A stretch of DNA of 64,000 bases from Deltaproteobacteria bacterium (GCA_016874735.1 VGTI01000004.1:117972-181971), one strand, 5' to 3'; shown: positions 45,704 to 54,117, counted from the first letter of the stretch. The notes: generated by a model not told the origin, from the sequence alone. A program made the numbers and translations.

Positions 45704-45973
45704 TCAAACGCCTCTCATTTTATGAGATGCCAATCGATTTAGGACTAAAGACTGAACCCCTACTAGTGACGGCTTGCGATTCTGGTTAAAGAAGCCCGGC
45801 AGGATATCCGAAAGCGCTAACAATAACTCATCAGCGCATTGCGCATGAGCTAACCAATCTTCGATCACTGCGTAGTCCTGATAGGGAAGAAACAGCGCGT
45901 TGCCCCTTAGCGTGAGCACGTATTGCGCCACCAATTCTGAGGGTGACAATGTTTTAGGATCAGCGAAGCTCAT
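45704..45973 (-). CDS. Small protein of unknown function
   Basis: Unrecognised 89-residue protein, mainly helical (SELVAQYVLTLRGNALFLPY, then EDWLAHAQCADELLLALSDI). Its ATG overlaps the stop of the previous gene in ATGA, so the two are translationally coupled. It ends 12 bases before the ferredoxin gene, forming a three-gene run. Confidence 0.6.
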   Translation of the reverse strand: MSFADPKTLSPSELVAQYVLTLRGNALFLPYQDYAVIEDWLAHAQCADELLLALSDILPGFFNQNRKPSLVGVQSLVLNRLASHKMRGV

Positions 45974-46503
45974 GGACTTTGACTCGAATTTCTTAATTTC
46001 ATTAGCTCTGATTCAAGCTCTTTGACCCTTGTGCTGACTTCAACTATCGCAAGTTCGTAGCGGTCTAATTCGTGCAGATGATCGTGTATCCGCAATAGAT
46101 TGGCTACCCTAATAGGTAACGACTCTACATGTAACGGCATTAAGATGTCGAAATACCAGTTTTCGGCCGTGACTTCCGTAAGGATATCTGCCAAGATGTC
46201 AAAACCCACGTCAGCTAGGATCAATGCCGGTACCCAAATCTTTCCATTACCGTGAATACGAGATCTCAGCCCCATTAGCCACTTAGGAAACTCTTTTTTT
46301 GGTATGCTATGGGCTGCGATAATTAATAAATCGCATCCATCTTGGGGGATTAGGTCTAGACTCTTGATACTGGTCAACTTGACGTCACCCAGGCGTTTCA
46401 AGAGTTTTTCCAGTTGCATTAGGTCAGCGTCAAGAACGCGAGGGTCCGCGTTCCAATAGAACAGTCGCAATGGTCGATCGGCAAACATCGATGGGGTACT
46501 CAT
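45970..46503 (-). CDS. Protein of unknown function with a receiver-like fold pattern
   Basis: Unrecognised protein of 177 residues. The first 125 residues alternate strands and helices (PLRLFYWNADPRVLDADLM, then CDLLIIAAHSIPKKEF, then WVPALILADVG) in a way that recalls a degenerate response-regulator receiver, but the phosphorylated Asp is not clear. The last 40 residues form a likely coiled coil (YELAIVEVSTRVKELESELM). It is coupled to the 89-residue gene and divergent from the GHMP kinase gene. Confidence 0.55.
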   Translation of the reverse strand: MSTPSMFADRPLRLFYWNADPRVLDADLMQLEKLLKRLGDVKLTSIKSLDLIPQDGCDLLIIAAHSIPKKEFPKWLMGLRSRIHGNGKIWVPALILADVGFDILADILTEVTAENWYFDILMPLHVESLPIRVANLLRIHDHLHELDRYELAIVEVSTRVKELESELMKLRNSSQSP

Positions 46504-46606
46504 GGGTGATTGCTCTAAGTGAAGGAAAGCGGTTTAATAACGGCTGCATACAGTTATCTATCATACCAGATACGCTTGCAGAGGGACGCAAAAGGAGTAC
46601 CCCATC

Positions 46607-47629
46607 ATGGTGAGAGTGCGAGCACAGGCACCTACACGGATCGATTTAGCCGGCGGTACTCTGGATATCTGGCCTATACCGCATATTCTGGAGGACAAGG
46701 CGACGGTCAATGTGGGAGTGACCCTAATGGCCACTGCTGAGGTGTTCAGCGTAGAGGGCGATTCTTTTACCCTCGAAAGCCTTGATCAGGGGACTAAGGT
46801 CTACGGCACTTTCGGTGAAATCGTCAAAAACGATGATCTCCCATTACTGGCGCTCCTAATCGCCGCGATTTGGCGACAAGACCTTCCTGCCATTCATGTC
46901 AAAACCTCTGCCGGATCTCCGGCGGGAGCCGGTTTGGGTGGATCTTCTTGCCTCGGAATCGCGGTGGCAGGGGCTCTTTGGCGGGCACGCCAGATACTTG
47001 AGGGTTGGAGAACCCCAACGGACCAAGAACTGGTGCAACTCGTCGGTGACGTTGAGGCCCGCCTCATCCATACACCAACCGGTATTCAGGATTATTGGGG
47101 AGGTCTGAGGGGGCGCATTAATTTGATCAGCTACCCCTACGGCCGAACTGTCGTCGAAACTTTGTCACCTAGTTATTTGCCTGAGCTAGCAGACGAACTG
47201 ATTCTCTGTTACAGCGGCAAATCTCGGGCCTCAGCGATTAACAACTGGGAATTATTTAAGCGACTTTTTGATGGTGACAAGTCACTACTGAGTACTTTTA
47301 ATGCTATTGGCAGATGTGCAAGAGCTTGTGCTGAGGCCGCCCGCAGCCAACACTACGAAGAATTGGTCGCCCTCTCCCAAGAGGAATGGAGTCTACGCGT
47401 CAAACTGTGGCCAAACATTGAAACAATTGAAACCAAGAGGTTAGATCAGGCCGCCCTCCAGGCAGGTGCACGCCTTACCCGCGTCTGCGGAGCCGGTGGT
47501 GGAGGTGTCATGGCAGTGCTGGCGCCCAGAGCTCGACGGGACCAAGTTGAACTTGCACTGCAGCAGCAAGGGGGGAGAATTCTTCCTGCGTCGGTGGCAT
47601 CCGAGGGTTTAAATGTCGAAGTACTCTGA
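46607..47629 (+). CDS. GHMP family sugar kinase
   Basis: Small-molecule kinase of 340 residues. The three GHMP motifs are in order: the N-terminal APTRIDLAGGTLDIWPI, the ATP-binding loop SPAGAGLGGSSCLGIAVAG near residue 104, and the C-terminal RVCGAGGGGVMAVLAP. The form resembles heptose 7-phosphate kinase or related sugar kinases rather than mevalonate kinase. AAGGAG lies at 46592-46597. No heptose or capsule genes surround it, so the substrate is open. It overlaps the next gene by 17 bases. Confidence 0.87.
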   Translation: MVRVRAQAPTRIDLAGGTLDIWPIPHILEDKATVNVGVTLMATAEVFSVEGDSFTLESLDQGTKVYGTFGEIVKNDDLPLLALLIAAIWRQDLPAIHVKTSAGSPAGAGLGGSSCLGIAVAGALWRARQILEGWRTPTDQELVQLVGDVEARLIHTPTGIQDYWGGLRGRINLISYPYGRTVVETLSPSYLPELADELILCYSGKSRASAINNWELFKRLFDGDKSLLSTFNAIGRCARACAEAARSQHYEELVALSQEEWSLRVKLWPNIETIETKRLDQAALQAGARLTRVCGAGGGGVMAVLAPRARRDQVELALQQQGGRILPASVASEGLNVEVL

Positions 47630-48911
47630 CACCAAGCAGCTGCAGACTGTCGATCCGGACCAGTTAGCAAAAATCGTGAAAAAACAGATTATCGGCGCCC
47701 CGCAGACGGCTGTTTTACGAGTAGCCAAAGGATTTATCGATATCGCCGCTGACGAAGTCGCCGCCACACTTGCTGCGAACTTACTCCAAGCGCAATTTAA
47801 ACCAGTTCTTGAGGTGACCGAATCAGGCTTAGAGTTAAGTCAGATAGGTCTACGTGACCTCATGTCCCTGGCGGCCCATGTCACGACAGTTCGAGAAGTG
47901 CTATGGATTATTGGCAGCGGACGCGGAGGATCCGTTGCAGAGCTGAAACACAGCTTGGAGCGCATCAAATGGCCCCTCATTTTCCAGCAGGGGGCCAAAA
48001 TTAGCCTGCGTGTTCAGGCTAGAGGCAGCCACCTGTTTCACGAGGGCAAGATCACCGAAATCGTTGAGAAAATCCTGAAAACAAACGGCATCACACCCGT
48101 AGAGCGCCATGAAGAGGCGCTGCTCCTTGATGTCCGGCTTCAGAATGATCGCCTGACTCTTGGCCTAAGCCTAAGTGGCCGCCCTTTATATATGCGCAAT
48201 TATAAAAAGGTCTTACGCGGATCGGCACCAATTAAAGAGGATATCGCCGCCGCAGCGCTTCGCACGGCACTGACTTTGGCAAGAAGCTACAAAATTGAAA
48301 CTTATGACAAGATTCTAGTGCCTTTTGCTGGATCAGGTACGTTGGCTTTCGAGGCTGCATTGAACTTTGGCAGTATTCCGCCGTGGGTATTCTTCGGACC
48401 GCTTGCCGCGGAAACTTTAGTATGCGCACCAACGGCAAGTTTGAGGTTTGCACGCCAGAAGTCCATTGCGAAAGCTGCCCCTTACCATGTTCCAGCAATT
48501 CTGGCTGTAGACATTGACACTCAAGCTGTGCGGCAACTGAAAACCAATTTCCAAGGTTTTAACAGCACTCTGAATGCCCTGGGCCTAACCAATATCGATG
48601 TGACTTCGATGACAGGTGACATGTTCGAAATGGACCTCGAACGCTCAACGCGAGCTAAAGGCTCAACGCTGATACTCCTTAACCCTCCTTACGGTGGAAG
48701 GTTGGGTCATCGCTCCGAAACGCCAAAGCTTTATGTTCGCCTTGCGTCGTTTGTGGCTTCCCTGCGGGGCCGCATCGCAGGTTTCATCCTAGCACCCACA
48801 CTCGCTATCGCAGATCGATTTAGCGCGTCGTTGAAAGGCTTCACCTTAGAGCAGAGACCGTTTAATCACGGTGGAAAAACTGTCTATCTCATGAGCTTCT
48901 GTCGTCCTTAA
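47613..48911 (+). CDS. THUMP/UPF0020-type RNA methyltransferase (RlmL N-half-like)
   Basis: Protein of 432 residues resembling the guanine-N2 methyltransferases of 23S rRNA (RlmL/RlmN2-type). A THUMP-like region precedes a stretch with LYMRNYKKVLRGSAPIKEDI, then AAAALRTAL, the usual entry to the catalytic domain. The SAM-binding segment is ILVPFAGSGTLAFEAAL, and the catalytic NPPY lies in ILLNPPYGGRLGH. It is linked to the GHMP kinase gene by a 17-base overlap, an unusual partner. The exact base modified is not determined. Confidence 0.85.
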   Translation: MSKYSDTKQLQTVDPDQLAKIVKKQIIGAPQTAVLRVAKGFIDIAADEVAATLAANLLQAQFKPVLEVTESGLELSQIGLRDLMSLAAHVTTVREVLWIIGSGRGGSVAELKHSLERIKWPLIFQQGAKISLRVQARGSHLFHEGKITEIVEKILKTNGITPVERHEEALLLDVRLQNDRLTLGLSLSGRPLYMRNYKKVLRGSAPIKEDIAAAALRTALTLARSYKIETYDKILVPFAGSGTLAFEAALNFGSIPPWVFFGPLAAETLVCAPTASLRFARQKSIAKAAPYHVPAILAVDIDTQAVRQLKTNFQGFNSTLNALGLTNIDVTSMTGDMFEMDLERSTRAKGSTLILLNPPYGGRLGHRSETPKLYVRLASFVASLRGRIAGFILAPTLAIADRFSASLKGFTLEQRPFNHGGKTVYLMSFCRP

Positions 48912-49144
48912 ATTCCCTTTCCATCTCCAGGCGCACGCTGCGCAAAGGCGACTCTGGCTGCCCGGCGCAGGCGGTCCCAAACATCCGTTAGACCTTCATC
49001 AATAGTTCTAACGATCGTATTTTGAACCAAAACGTTGTTAGCATGGTAAAAAATCGGCCGTCCGTCCTGCCGAATCGACAACACGAATACCCAAAAAACC
49101 GCGCTGGCTGCGACTTTCGTTGACCACTTGAGCAGATCATTCAT
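48908..49144 (-). CDS. Small protein with N-terminal hydrophobic segment, unknown function
   Basis: Unrecognised 78-residue protein. One moderately hydrophobic segment (TKVAASAVFWVFVLSI) is followed by a soluble part with DGRPIFYHANNVLVQNTIVR and an amphipathic, basic helix (DVWDRLRRAARVAFAQR). GAGGAG lies upstream of the ATG on the minus strand with normal spacing. It stands 37 bases after the M14 peptidase gene. Confidence 0.6.
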   Translation of the reverse strand: MNDLLKWSTKVAASAVFWVFVLSIRQDGRPIFYHANNVLVQNTIVRTIDEGLTDVWDRLRRAARVAFAQRAPGDGKGI

Positions 49145-49181
49145 GGCTTAGTTCTCCTCACCTTTGATTAGAAGGCAACGC

Positions 49182-50129
49182 CTAGTGTGTCCTGCCGAAT
49201 CCCCGCATCTGAATCCTTGCCCAGGGAATTATATCTCGTGCAGTCGTAGAGTTACGAGTGATAGTCAGCCCCCCCCGATCCAAGTCGGAAACAGCAAGCA
49301 AGAATGTCATCATGCCAAGAGTTGCACGCCTCACCACCCCCTCAAGATCCTTGGGCGGAGGAGTCGGCGCGTGCGACACCTCTAAGGTCAAGGCAAGAGT
49401 GCCATGAGCCATATACGCATAGTCGATAAATTCGCCCTGCGAAGGATAATCGTCAAAAGATTGTCTGAACTGCTCAATGCCCATAGTCTTCGCCATGAGC
49501 CTAGCAATTGTGAAAAACTGATCGGCATCTGGGGGGCGAGTGGCAGAATGCCCCCATGCCCAAAGCACCCCTTCCATCCCGGAGTGCAAAGCTAACGCAG
49601 CCCTAAATTTGACCCGATCCATCAAGGTACGGACGATGCGAACAATTGGGGTCTTAAAGGCGTCTTCCTCAGTGTGACCGGGGATAGCATAGTCCCGATT
49701 TGGGTCAACACCATTAGCGTCAAATCTGGTATTACTGGCGTGTCCATCCGGATTCACTAACGGCTGGATGTAGATAGTATAGGAGCTCAAGAGATCTCTC
49801 ACGAGAGACTCATCCTTGTGCTGAACTAAATAGTCCAACAAACCGAGAGTAGCTTCCGTGCTTGATTTTTCGTCTCCGTGGTGAGTGCCATTGATGTAGA
49901 TTGCAGGTAGCGTTTCTCTGTCACCTGATGTCAATGTTACAAGATCGATCGGTCTGCCGGCATCTGAGTAACCGAGTGTTTGAAACCGAATTAGCTGAGG
50001 ATTTTCAGCCGTCAATCTGACCAAGAAAGAACGAATTTCCCCCTGGCTGTGGTAGCCCTCGAAAGTAAGGCTCCAAGCGATGCTCGGAGTTACAAGCCAA
50101 AGGATGAGGGTCAGGAGTGCATGCGCCAC
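49182..50129 (-). CDS. Exported M14-type zinc peptidase
   Basis: Second M14 carboxypeptidase of the window, 315 residues, with a signal peptide (LLTLILWLVTPSIAWS) and no accessory domain. The zinc site is THHGDE (HxxE) with the later histidine in ALALHSG. DPNRDY corresponds to the substrate-binding Asn-Arg, and LTLEVSH holds the catalytic Glu. It starts with GTG at 50129. An eight-G run on the coding strand (49269-49276) lies near the C-terminal end, after the catalytic residues. Confidence 0.9.
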   Translation of the reverse strand: MAHALLTLILWLVTPSIAWSLTFEGYHSQGEIRSFLVRLTAENPQLIRFQTLGYSDAGRPIDLVTLTSGDRETLPAIYINGTHHGDEKSSTEATLGLLDYLVQHKDESLVRDLLSSYTIYIQPLVNPDGHASNTRFDANGVDPNRDYAIPGHTEEDAFKTPIVRIVRTLMDRVKFRAALALHSGMEGVLWAWGHSATRPPDADQFFTIARLMAKTMGIEQFRQSFDDYPSQGEFIDYAYMAHGTLALTLEVSHAPTPPPKDLEGVVRRATLGMMTFLLAVSDLDRGGLTITRNSTTARDIIPWARIQMRGFGRTH

Positions 50130-50276
50130 GACTCACACTCTCCCACCGGTCGGTCGCCTTCGCCGGTTAAGATGCAGTTAGCTCGCACCTAAAATGAAAT
50201 AATGAAGCAGATAAAATCGTATCGACAACTGAGTTTAGCTGTCAATGTGGCGAGGCTATTTTTGGGTTACGGGTAG

Positions 50277-51347
50277 TTATCGTCCACCTGGCTCAAACGG
50301 ACGTCGCAATTGGGGCTCGTACCCTGCGCGCCTTGCGGCCGCTAAGATTCTCTCGAATTCTAAGCTGATAGTTGCTCCGGCTTTCTGCGTGACTTCGTCC
50401 TCTGTTGGGATATCAAAGTCATTTGCGCCGTATTTCAAACCTTCAAGAGCTGCTTCATTTTTGGTCAGTACAGATGTTCGAATGTGCCGAATATTGTGCA
50501 AATAGATCCTCGATACTGCCAGCCAGCGCAGATATTCCTGATTGCTGATTTCCTGGCCGCCAAGCTCTGTGTTCCAGGGTTTATAACTCCAGCACAGAAA
50601 ACTTGTAAGCCGACGATCCGTGGACTCCTGAAAGTCCCGCAGTTGTTGCAAATGACTCAGGCGCTCTTCGAGTGTCTCGTCGAATCCAATAACCATGGTG
50701 GCCGTGGACCCAAGACCTGCCTCTAGGATCGCTCTCTGGGCACGGTAATAATCTGCTACAGAATATTTCCCAGGACTGTGCCTACGGCGAAACCGATCAT
50801 CAAGAATCTCAGCACCACCACCAGTAACCCACTTGGTGCCCACCGATTTAAGTAGCGCAGCGCCGTCATCGTAACTAATTTTTGACAACTTGCAGCTAAA
50901 CATAAATTCAGCTATCGTCATTTCGTAAAAGCTTAATCGCTCACCATATCGTGCATGAATGCGCCCAAATAGTTCGGCATAATCATTCAGCTTAAGCTTC
51001 GGATGAAAGCCGCCGTTGAATCCAACTAAAGTACCCCCGTGACTAACCAACTCATCGATCTTGGCGCAAACCTGGTCGTAGTTGAGTAAGTACCCACCCT
51101 CTTGGTGGGGTAGTTTGTAAAATGCGCAGTAATCACATTTTGCAACACAGACGTTTGTATAGTTGACGATAGCCATGACCACATAAGTGGCCTCGTTTGC
51201 CGGGTGAAGCCTATCGCGAGCTAACGTAGCCAACTCGCACAACGTGCGATCATCGGCATCCACAAACAGCGAGGCGGCTTCATCCAACGATACTGGCTCG
51301 CCTGCCATGATTGCCTCACGCAACCTTGAAACAACATCAAGCTTCAT
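50277..51347 (-). CDS. mqnC: Cyclic dehypoxanthinyl futalosine synthase (MqnC)
   Basis: Radical SAM enzyme of the futalosine route to menaquinone, 356 residues. The cluster motif is Cys67, Cys71 and Cys74 in NVCVAKCDYCAFYKLP. The family pattern continues with GGTLVGFNGGFHPKLKLNDY and the typical VTGGGAEILDDRFRRRHSP, then GSTATMVIGFDETLEERL and SFLCWSYKPWNT. The position-specific motifs fit MqnC better than MqnE (aminofutalosine synthase). No other mqn gene adjoins it. A UbiA-like protein and UbiX lie 10 kb away. Confidence 0.88.
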   Translation of the reverse strand: MKLDVVSRLREAIMAGEPVSLDEAASLFVDADDRTLCELATLARDRLHPANEATYVVMAIVNYTNVCVAKCDYCAFYKLPHQEGGYLLNYDQVCAKIDELVSHGGTLVGFNGGFHPKLKLNDYAELFGRIHARYGERLSFYEMTIAEFMFSCKLSKISYDDGAALLKSVGTKWVTGGGAEILDDRFRRRHSPGKYSVADYYRAQRAILEAGLGSTATMVIGFDETLEERLSHLQQLRDFQESTDRRLTSFLCWSYKPWNTELGGQEISNQEYLRWLAVSRIYLHNIRHIRTSVLTKNEAALEGLKYGANDFDIPTEDEVTQKAGATISLEFERILAAARRAGYEPQLRRPFEPGGR

Positions 51348-51555
51348 TAGCTATGTCCAACAGTTAACTTTAATTTTAAACATCATACTCATAGTCTTCA
51401 TTAACCTAGCGTGGAACACCGAACGTTGGTAGCTATTTTTAAGCACTTTCCAACAACAATTAGCGACCAGAAAAGAACGTTGAACCCTGATTTGCGCACG
51501 AATCTGTAAAATTCTGGGGTTGCCTAGGCACGGTATTTCTACTAAAGGGTAGGCG

Positions 51556-51607
51556 CTGAGCGAGCACTCAGACATTGTTGCAGTCGTCGTAGCGAGGGGG
51601 TCCCCCC
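51556..51607 (+). promoter_or_regulatory. Inverted repeats upstream of the hemerythrin-like gene
   Basis: The spacer 51348-51645 between mqnC and the hemerythrin-like gene contains two structured sites. CTGAG (51556-51560) pairs with CTCAG (51567-51571). GGGGGTCCCCC (51596-51606) is an 11-base palindrome followed by one more C. They end about 40 bases before the ATG. I see no open frame and no convincing promoter in this spacer. Confidence 0.3.
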
Positions 51608-51645
51608 GACATCCGAGCACACTTGGTACAGGGAGAGTCTGACAG

Positions 51646-52143
51646 ATGGATATCCTACACTACCTAAAGACCCAGCATGATTCAATTCGTGGCATTTATA
51701 GGCGCGTTGCAGAGGCTAAGGTCCCTAAGGAGCGGAAGTCGCAACTGGAGTCCCTTGTTAGGTCTACTCAGGTCTACCTCACTTTACAGCGGGATTTTTT
51801 ATATCCAGAGCTATCCGGTTCGTTCGCCGCTGCCGACGGTTTAATATCAACCTCAGAAAGCAACGCAAAAACCATTGATAAAGCAATGAAATCAATGATT
51901 AATGTCGCGTCAATGGCCGCTTTTGACGCGAGTGCATTTGAAGACAAGATGAGTTCATTGGGCAGAGCGCTTACTGCTCACTTTGACCAAGAAGAACAGA
52001 ACCTTTTGCCAAAGATACGGGACTTTATTCGGACTGAGGATCGCGAGGACTTGGGACTAGTATTCGCGGATGCTGAGTCTGAACTTTTAGCTGCCTTAGA
52101 TAGTGGTGGTGGCCTTTCACCAGCCCGAAGACGCCGGGCTTGA
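51646..52143 (+). CDS. Hemerythrin-like (HHE) domain protein
   Basis: Four-helix protein of 165 residues with the metal-ligand pattern of hemerythrin HHE domains. KTQHDSIRGIY is the first helix with His11, RDFLYPELSG is the second helix with an acidic ligand, and a later HFDQEEQNLLPKIRDFI provides His and Glu ligands. It may bind oxygen, nitric oxide or iron. A basic Arg-rich tail closes it. The ligand set is less complete than in classical hemerythrins. A 298-base spacer upstream holds inverted repeats listed separately. Confidence 0.8.
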   Translation: MDILHYLKTQHDSIRGIYRRVAEAKVPKERKSQLESLVRSTQVYLTLQRDFLYPELSGSFAAADGLISTSESNAKTIDKAMKSMINVASMAAFDASAFEDKMSSLGRALTAHFDQEEQNLLPKIRDFIRTEDREDLGLVFADAESELLAALDSGGGLSPARRRRA

Positions 52144-52164
52144 ACGAGCACACCGGAAAGCGGC

Positions 52165-52194
52165 TTGACCACAGGGCGCAAGACGCGGTACTTA
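52165..52194 (+). promoter_or_regulatory. Possible promoter for rplS
   Basis: TTGACC (52165-52170) and TACTTA (52189-52194) lie 18 bases apart, with a start near 52201 and about 50 bases of leader. The -10 element is weak, so this is tentative. Confidence 0.35.
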
Positions 52195-52252
52195 CTCTGC
52201 TCCAGTCTGCCTGAAATAGGCATAACATAGTCGTAAGCTGTAGGTTTTAGTG

Positions 52253-52723
52253 ATGAAGAACAAACTGATTAGCCAATTTGAACAGCGCGTTTTCAGCGAG
52301 CGCAAAAAGCACCCCACTTTCCGTACCGGTGATACGGTCCGCATCGCGTACAAGATCCAAGAGGGTGCTGACAAAACCAAGTTCCGCCTGCAGCAATTTG
52401 AGGGAATTGTTATCCGCCTGCGCAAAGGCACGGCCGATGGCAGTTTCACGGTGCGTAAGATTGGTGCCAATGGCGTTGGTGTTGAGCGCTGCTTTCCGCT
52501 TTATTCACCCTATGTGGATGCGATCGAGGTTGTTGCTTCCGGGGTGGTTCGTCGGGCCCGTCTGTACTACCTACGTGACCTGGCCGGTAAGGCTGCTCGT
52601 ATTCGTAGTCGGTTTCACGGTCGCAAAGAGCTAGTTTCGGTACCAGGAGCCGATCAAGTGGCCGAGGATTTGACCAAAGTCGAACTCGCCCCTGCTCCCG
52701 AATCAGAGCAATCTGCCGAGTAA
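52253..52723 (+). CDS. rplS: 50S ribosomal protein L19
   Basis: Ribosomal protein at the subunit interface, 156 residues from ATG 52253 (a GTG directly before it is also possible). The L19 core is clear: [20 protein letters not shown], then [20 protein letters not shown], and [15 protein letters not shown]. The C-terminal extension after residue 115 ([15 protein letters not shown] and an acidic tail) is longer than in E. coli L19, which has about 115 residues. It stands alone, without rpsP-rimM-trmD. The stop touches the convergent yraN stop. Confidence 0.95.
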   Translation: MKNKLISQFEQRVFSERKKHPTFRTGDTVRIAYKIQEGADKTKFRLQQFEGIVIRLRKGTADGSFTVRKIGANGVGVERCFPLYSPYVDAIEVVASGVVRRARLYYLRDLAGKAARIRSRFHGRKELVSVPGADQVAEDLTKVELAPAPESEQSAE

Positions 52724-53113
52724 TTAGGCAAAGACGTTGACATAGTAGTCAATTCTTAGCTTATGTGACTGATCCGGATAGACCACTGCCAGGTCGATCC
52801 GGATCGTGTCGTATTGGCCACGTAGCTTGGCATAAGCGTATCTGGCCCCTCGCTGCAAAGCGCGAAGCTTTCTGGTTGAGAGTAAGTTCAGCGTGTCGCT
52901 CATGGTCGTAGGCCTACGAGCTCGAAACTTTACTTCCACGACTACGAAAGTCCGACCTTTTGTAGCAACTATATCTAGCTCAAATCCCCGCCGTCGAAGA
53001 TTACGCCAAGGGATCTCCCACCCCTGACGATACAATGCAGCTGCAACTAGGGTCTCAGCCAGAGCCGCCTGTGCATAGCGACTTGTTTTCTCTGTATTGA
53101 CGTATGGGAGCAA
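52724..53113 (-). CDS. YraN family (UPF0102) protein
   Basis: Small protein of 129 residues with a restriction-endonuclease-like fold. AETLVAAALYRQGWEIPWRN is followed by RRRGFELDIVATKGRTFVVV and EVKFRARRP, matching the GExD...VEVK pattern with GE changed to FE. The start is TTG at 53113, which makes a 59-base overlap with the end of rnhB. The family usually sits next to rnhB and rplS, as here. Function in the family is poorly known. Confidence 0.87.
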   Translation of the reverse strand: MLPYVNTEKTSRYAQAALAETLVAAALYRQGWEIPWRNLRRRGFELDIVATKGRTFVVVEVKFRARRPTTMSDTLNLLSTRKLRALQRGARYAYAKLRGQYDTIRIDLAVVYPDQSHKLRIDYYVNVFA

Positions 53114-53732
53114 AGCTAGTCCTGTGAAGCTCGCAGATTCCTAGAGCCCCAATACTACCAATATGAGCCTTAGTACCGTAACCGACATGAGCTGCAAAAC
53201 CGTATCCAGGATAGATGTCCGCCATCTCTTGCATGAAATGATCTCGGGCTGTTTTGGCTAAAATCGATGCCGCTGCAATAGAGAAGGTTGTAGCATCGCC
53301 TTTGACAATAGCCATTTGTTCGCCTTCGTATCCAGGAATCGGCAATTTCCCATCGACCAGGACCAAGTCTACCTCTCCACATTGGGCTATCGCACGTCGC
53401 ATAGCCAAAAAACATGCAGGTAAGATCCCCAATCGGTCGATTTCGACCACGGATGCGCTCGCCACAGAGAACTTTTTGCAGACAGCTTGGATGACGGGCG
53501 TGATGGACGCCCGTTGTTTGGGACTTAGCTGCTTAGAGTCTCGAATCAATGCTAAGTCCGAGGCGGGAAGCTTGATCAAGCGCGCCCAATCTAGGACCGC
53601 ACACCCGGCATAAACCGGGCCTGCCAAACAGCCACGCCCAACCTCATCAACCCCAGCGAAGCTTAAATTCTGCTCAAATAGTTGGCGTTCGAGACGGCCT
53701 TTAGCGCTTGTTGGGGCGCTGGACCGTGCCAT
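53055..53732 (-). CDS. rnhB: Ribonuclease HII
   Basis: Removes ribonucleotides from DNA, 225 residues. The catalytic DEDD set fits: FAGVDEVGRGCLAGPVYAG with the first Asp-Glu, LIRDSKQLSPKQR, LVDGKLPIPGYEG, and ATTFSIAAASILAKTARDHF with the last Asp. It lies two bases after trxA on the same strand. Confidence 0.95.
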   Translation of the reverse strand: MARSSAPTSAKGRLERQLFEQNLSFAGVDEVGRGCLAGPVYAGCAVLDWARLIKLPASDLALIRDSKQLSPKQRASITPVIQAVCKKFSVASASVVEIDRLGILPACFLAMRRAIAQCGEVDLVLVDGKLPIPGYEGEQMAIVKGDATTFSIAAASILAKTARDHFMQEMADIYPGYGFAAHVGYGTKAHIGSIGALGICELHRTSFAPIRQYRENKSLCTGGSG

Positions 53733-53733
53733 C

Positions 53734-54060
53734 TCACAATGCTTTCTTGATTAGATCAATCAACTTGGTCTTGGGTACTGCTCCAACAACGCTATCGACT
53801 AGTTTCCCGTCCTTGAACAGTGCTAGGAACGGTATAGACCTAACGCCCAATGAAGCCGGAACGTTGGCATTTTCGTCTACGTTCATCTTCGCAACGGTGA
53901 CCTTACCTTTGTACTCCTGGGCAAGGGATTCCAAGACAGGCCCAATGGCCACGCACGGGCCACACCAAGGAGCCCAAAAATCAACTAAAACCGGTACACT
54001 AGATTTCAGAACCGTTGCTTCGAAACTAGCGTCATTTATGGCAACAGTATTCTCGGCCAT
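53734..54060 (-). CDS. trxA: Thioredoxin
   Basis: Disulfide reductase of 108 residues from ATG 54060, preceded by GGAG. A longer GTG start five codons upstream is less likely. The active site is Cys33-Gly-Pro-Cys36 in DFWAPWCGPC, followed by the usual IGPVLESLAQEYKGKVTVAK, the cis-proline region VRSIPFLALFKDG, and VGAVPKTKLIDLI. It is first in the trxA-rnhB-yraN run. Confidence 0.97.
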   Translation of the reverse strand: MAENTVAINDASFEATVLKSSVPVLVDFWAPWCGPCVAIGPVLESLAQEYKGKVTVAKMNVDENANVPASLGVRSIPFLALFKDGKLVDSVVGAVPKTKLIDLIKKAL

Positions 54061-54089
54061 GACAAATCTCCACAAATGTTTGACCCTGG

Positions 54090-54117
54090 ATTATGGCATA
54101 AAAGCCTTACACAAAAA
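54090..54117 (-). promoter_or_regulatory. Possible promoter for trxA-rnhB-yraN
   Basis: On the minus strand TTTTTG (54117-54112) and CATAAT (54095-54090) are 16 bases apart. The start would fall near 54083, giving a leader of about 23 bases. The -35 is weak. The rest of the 220-base divergent spacer to def shows no gene. Confidence 0.35.
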
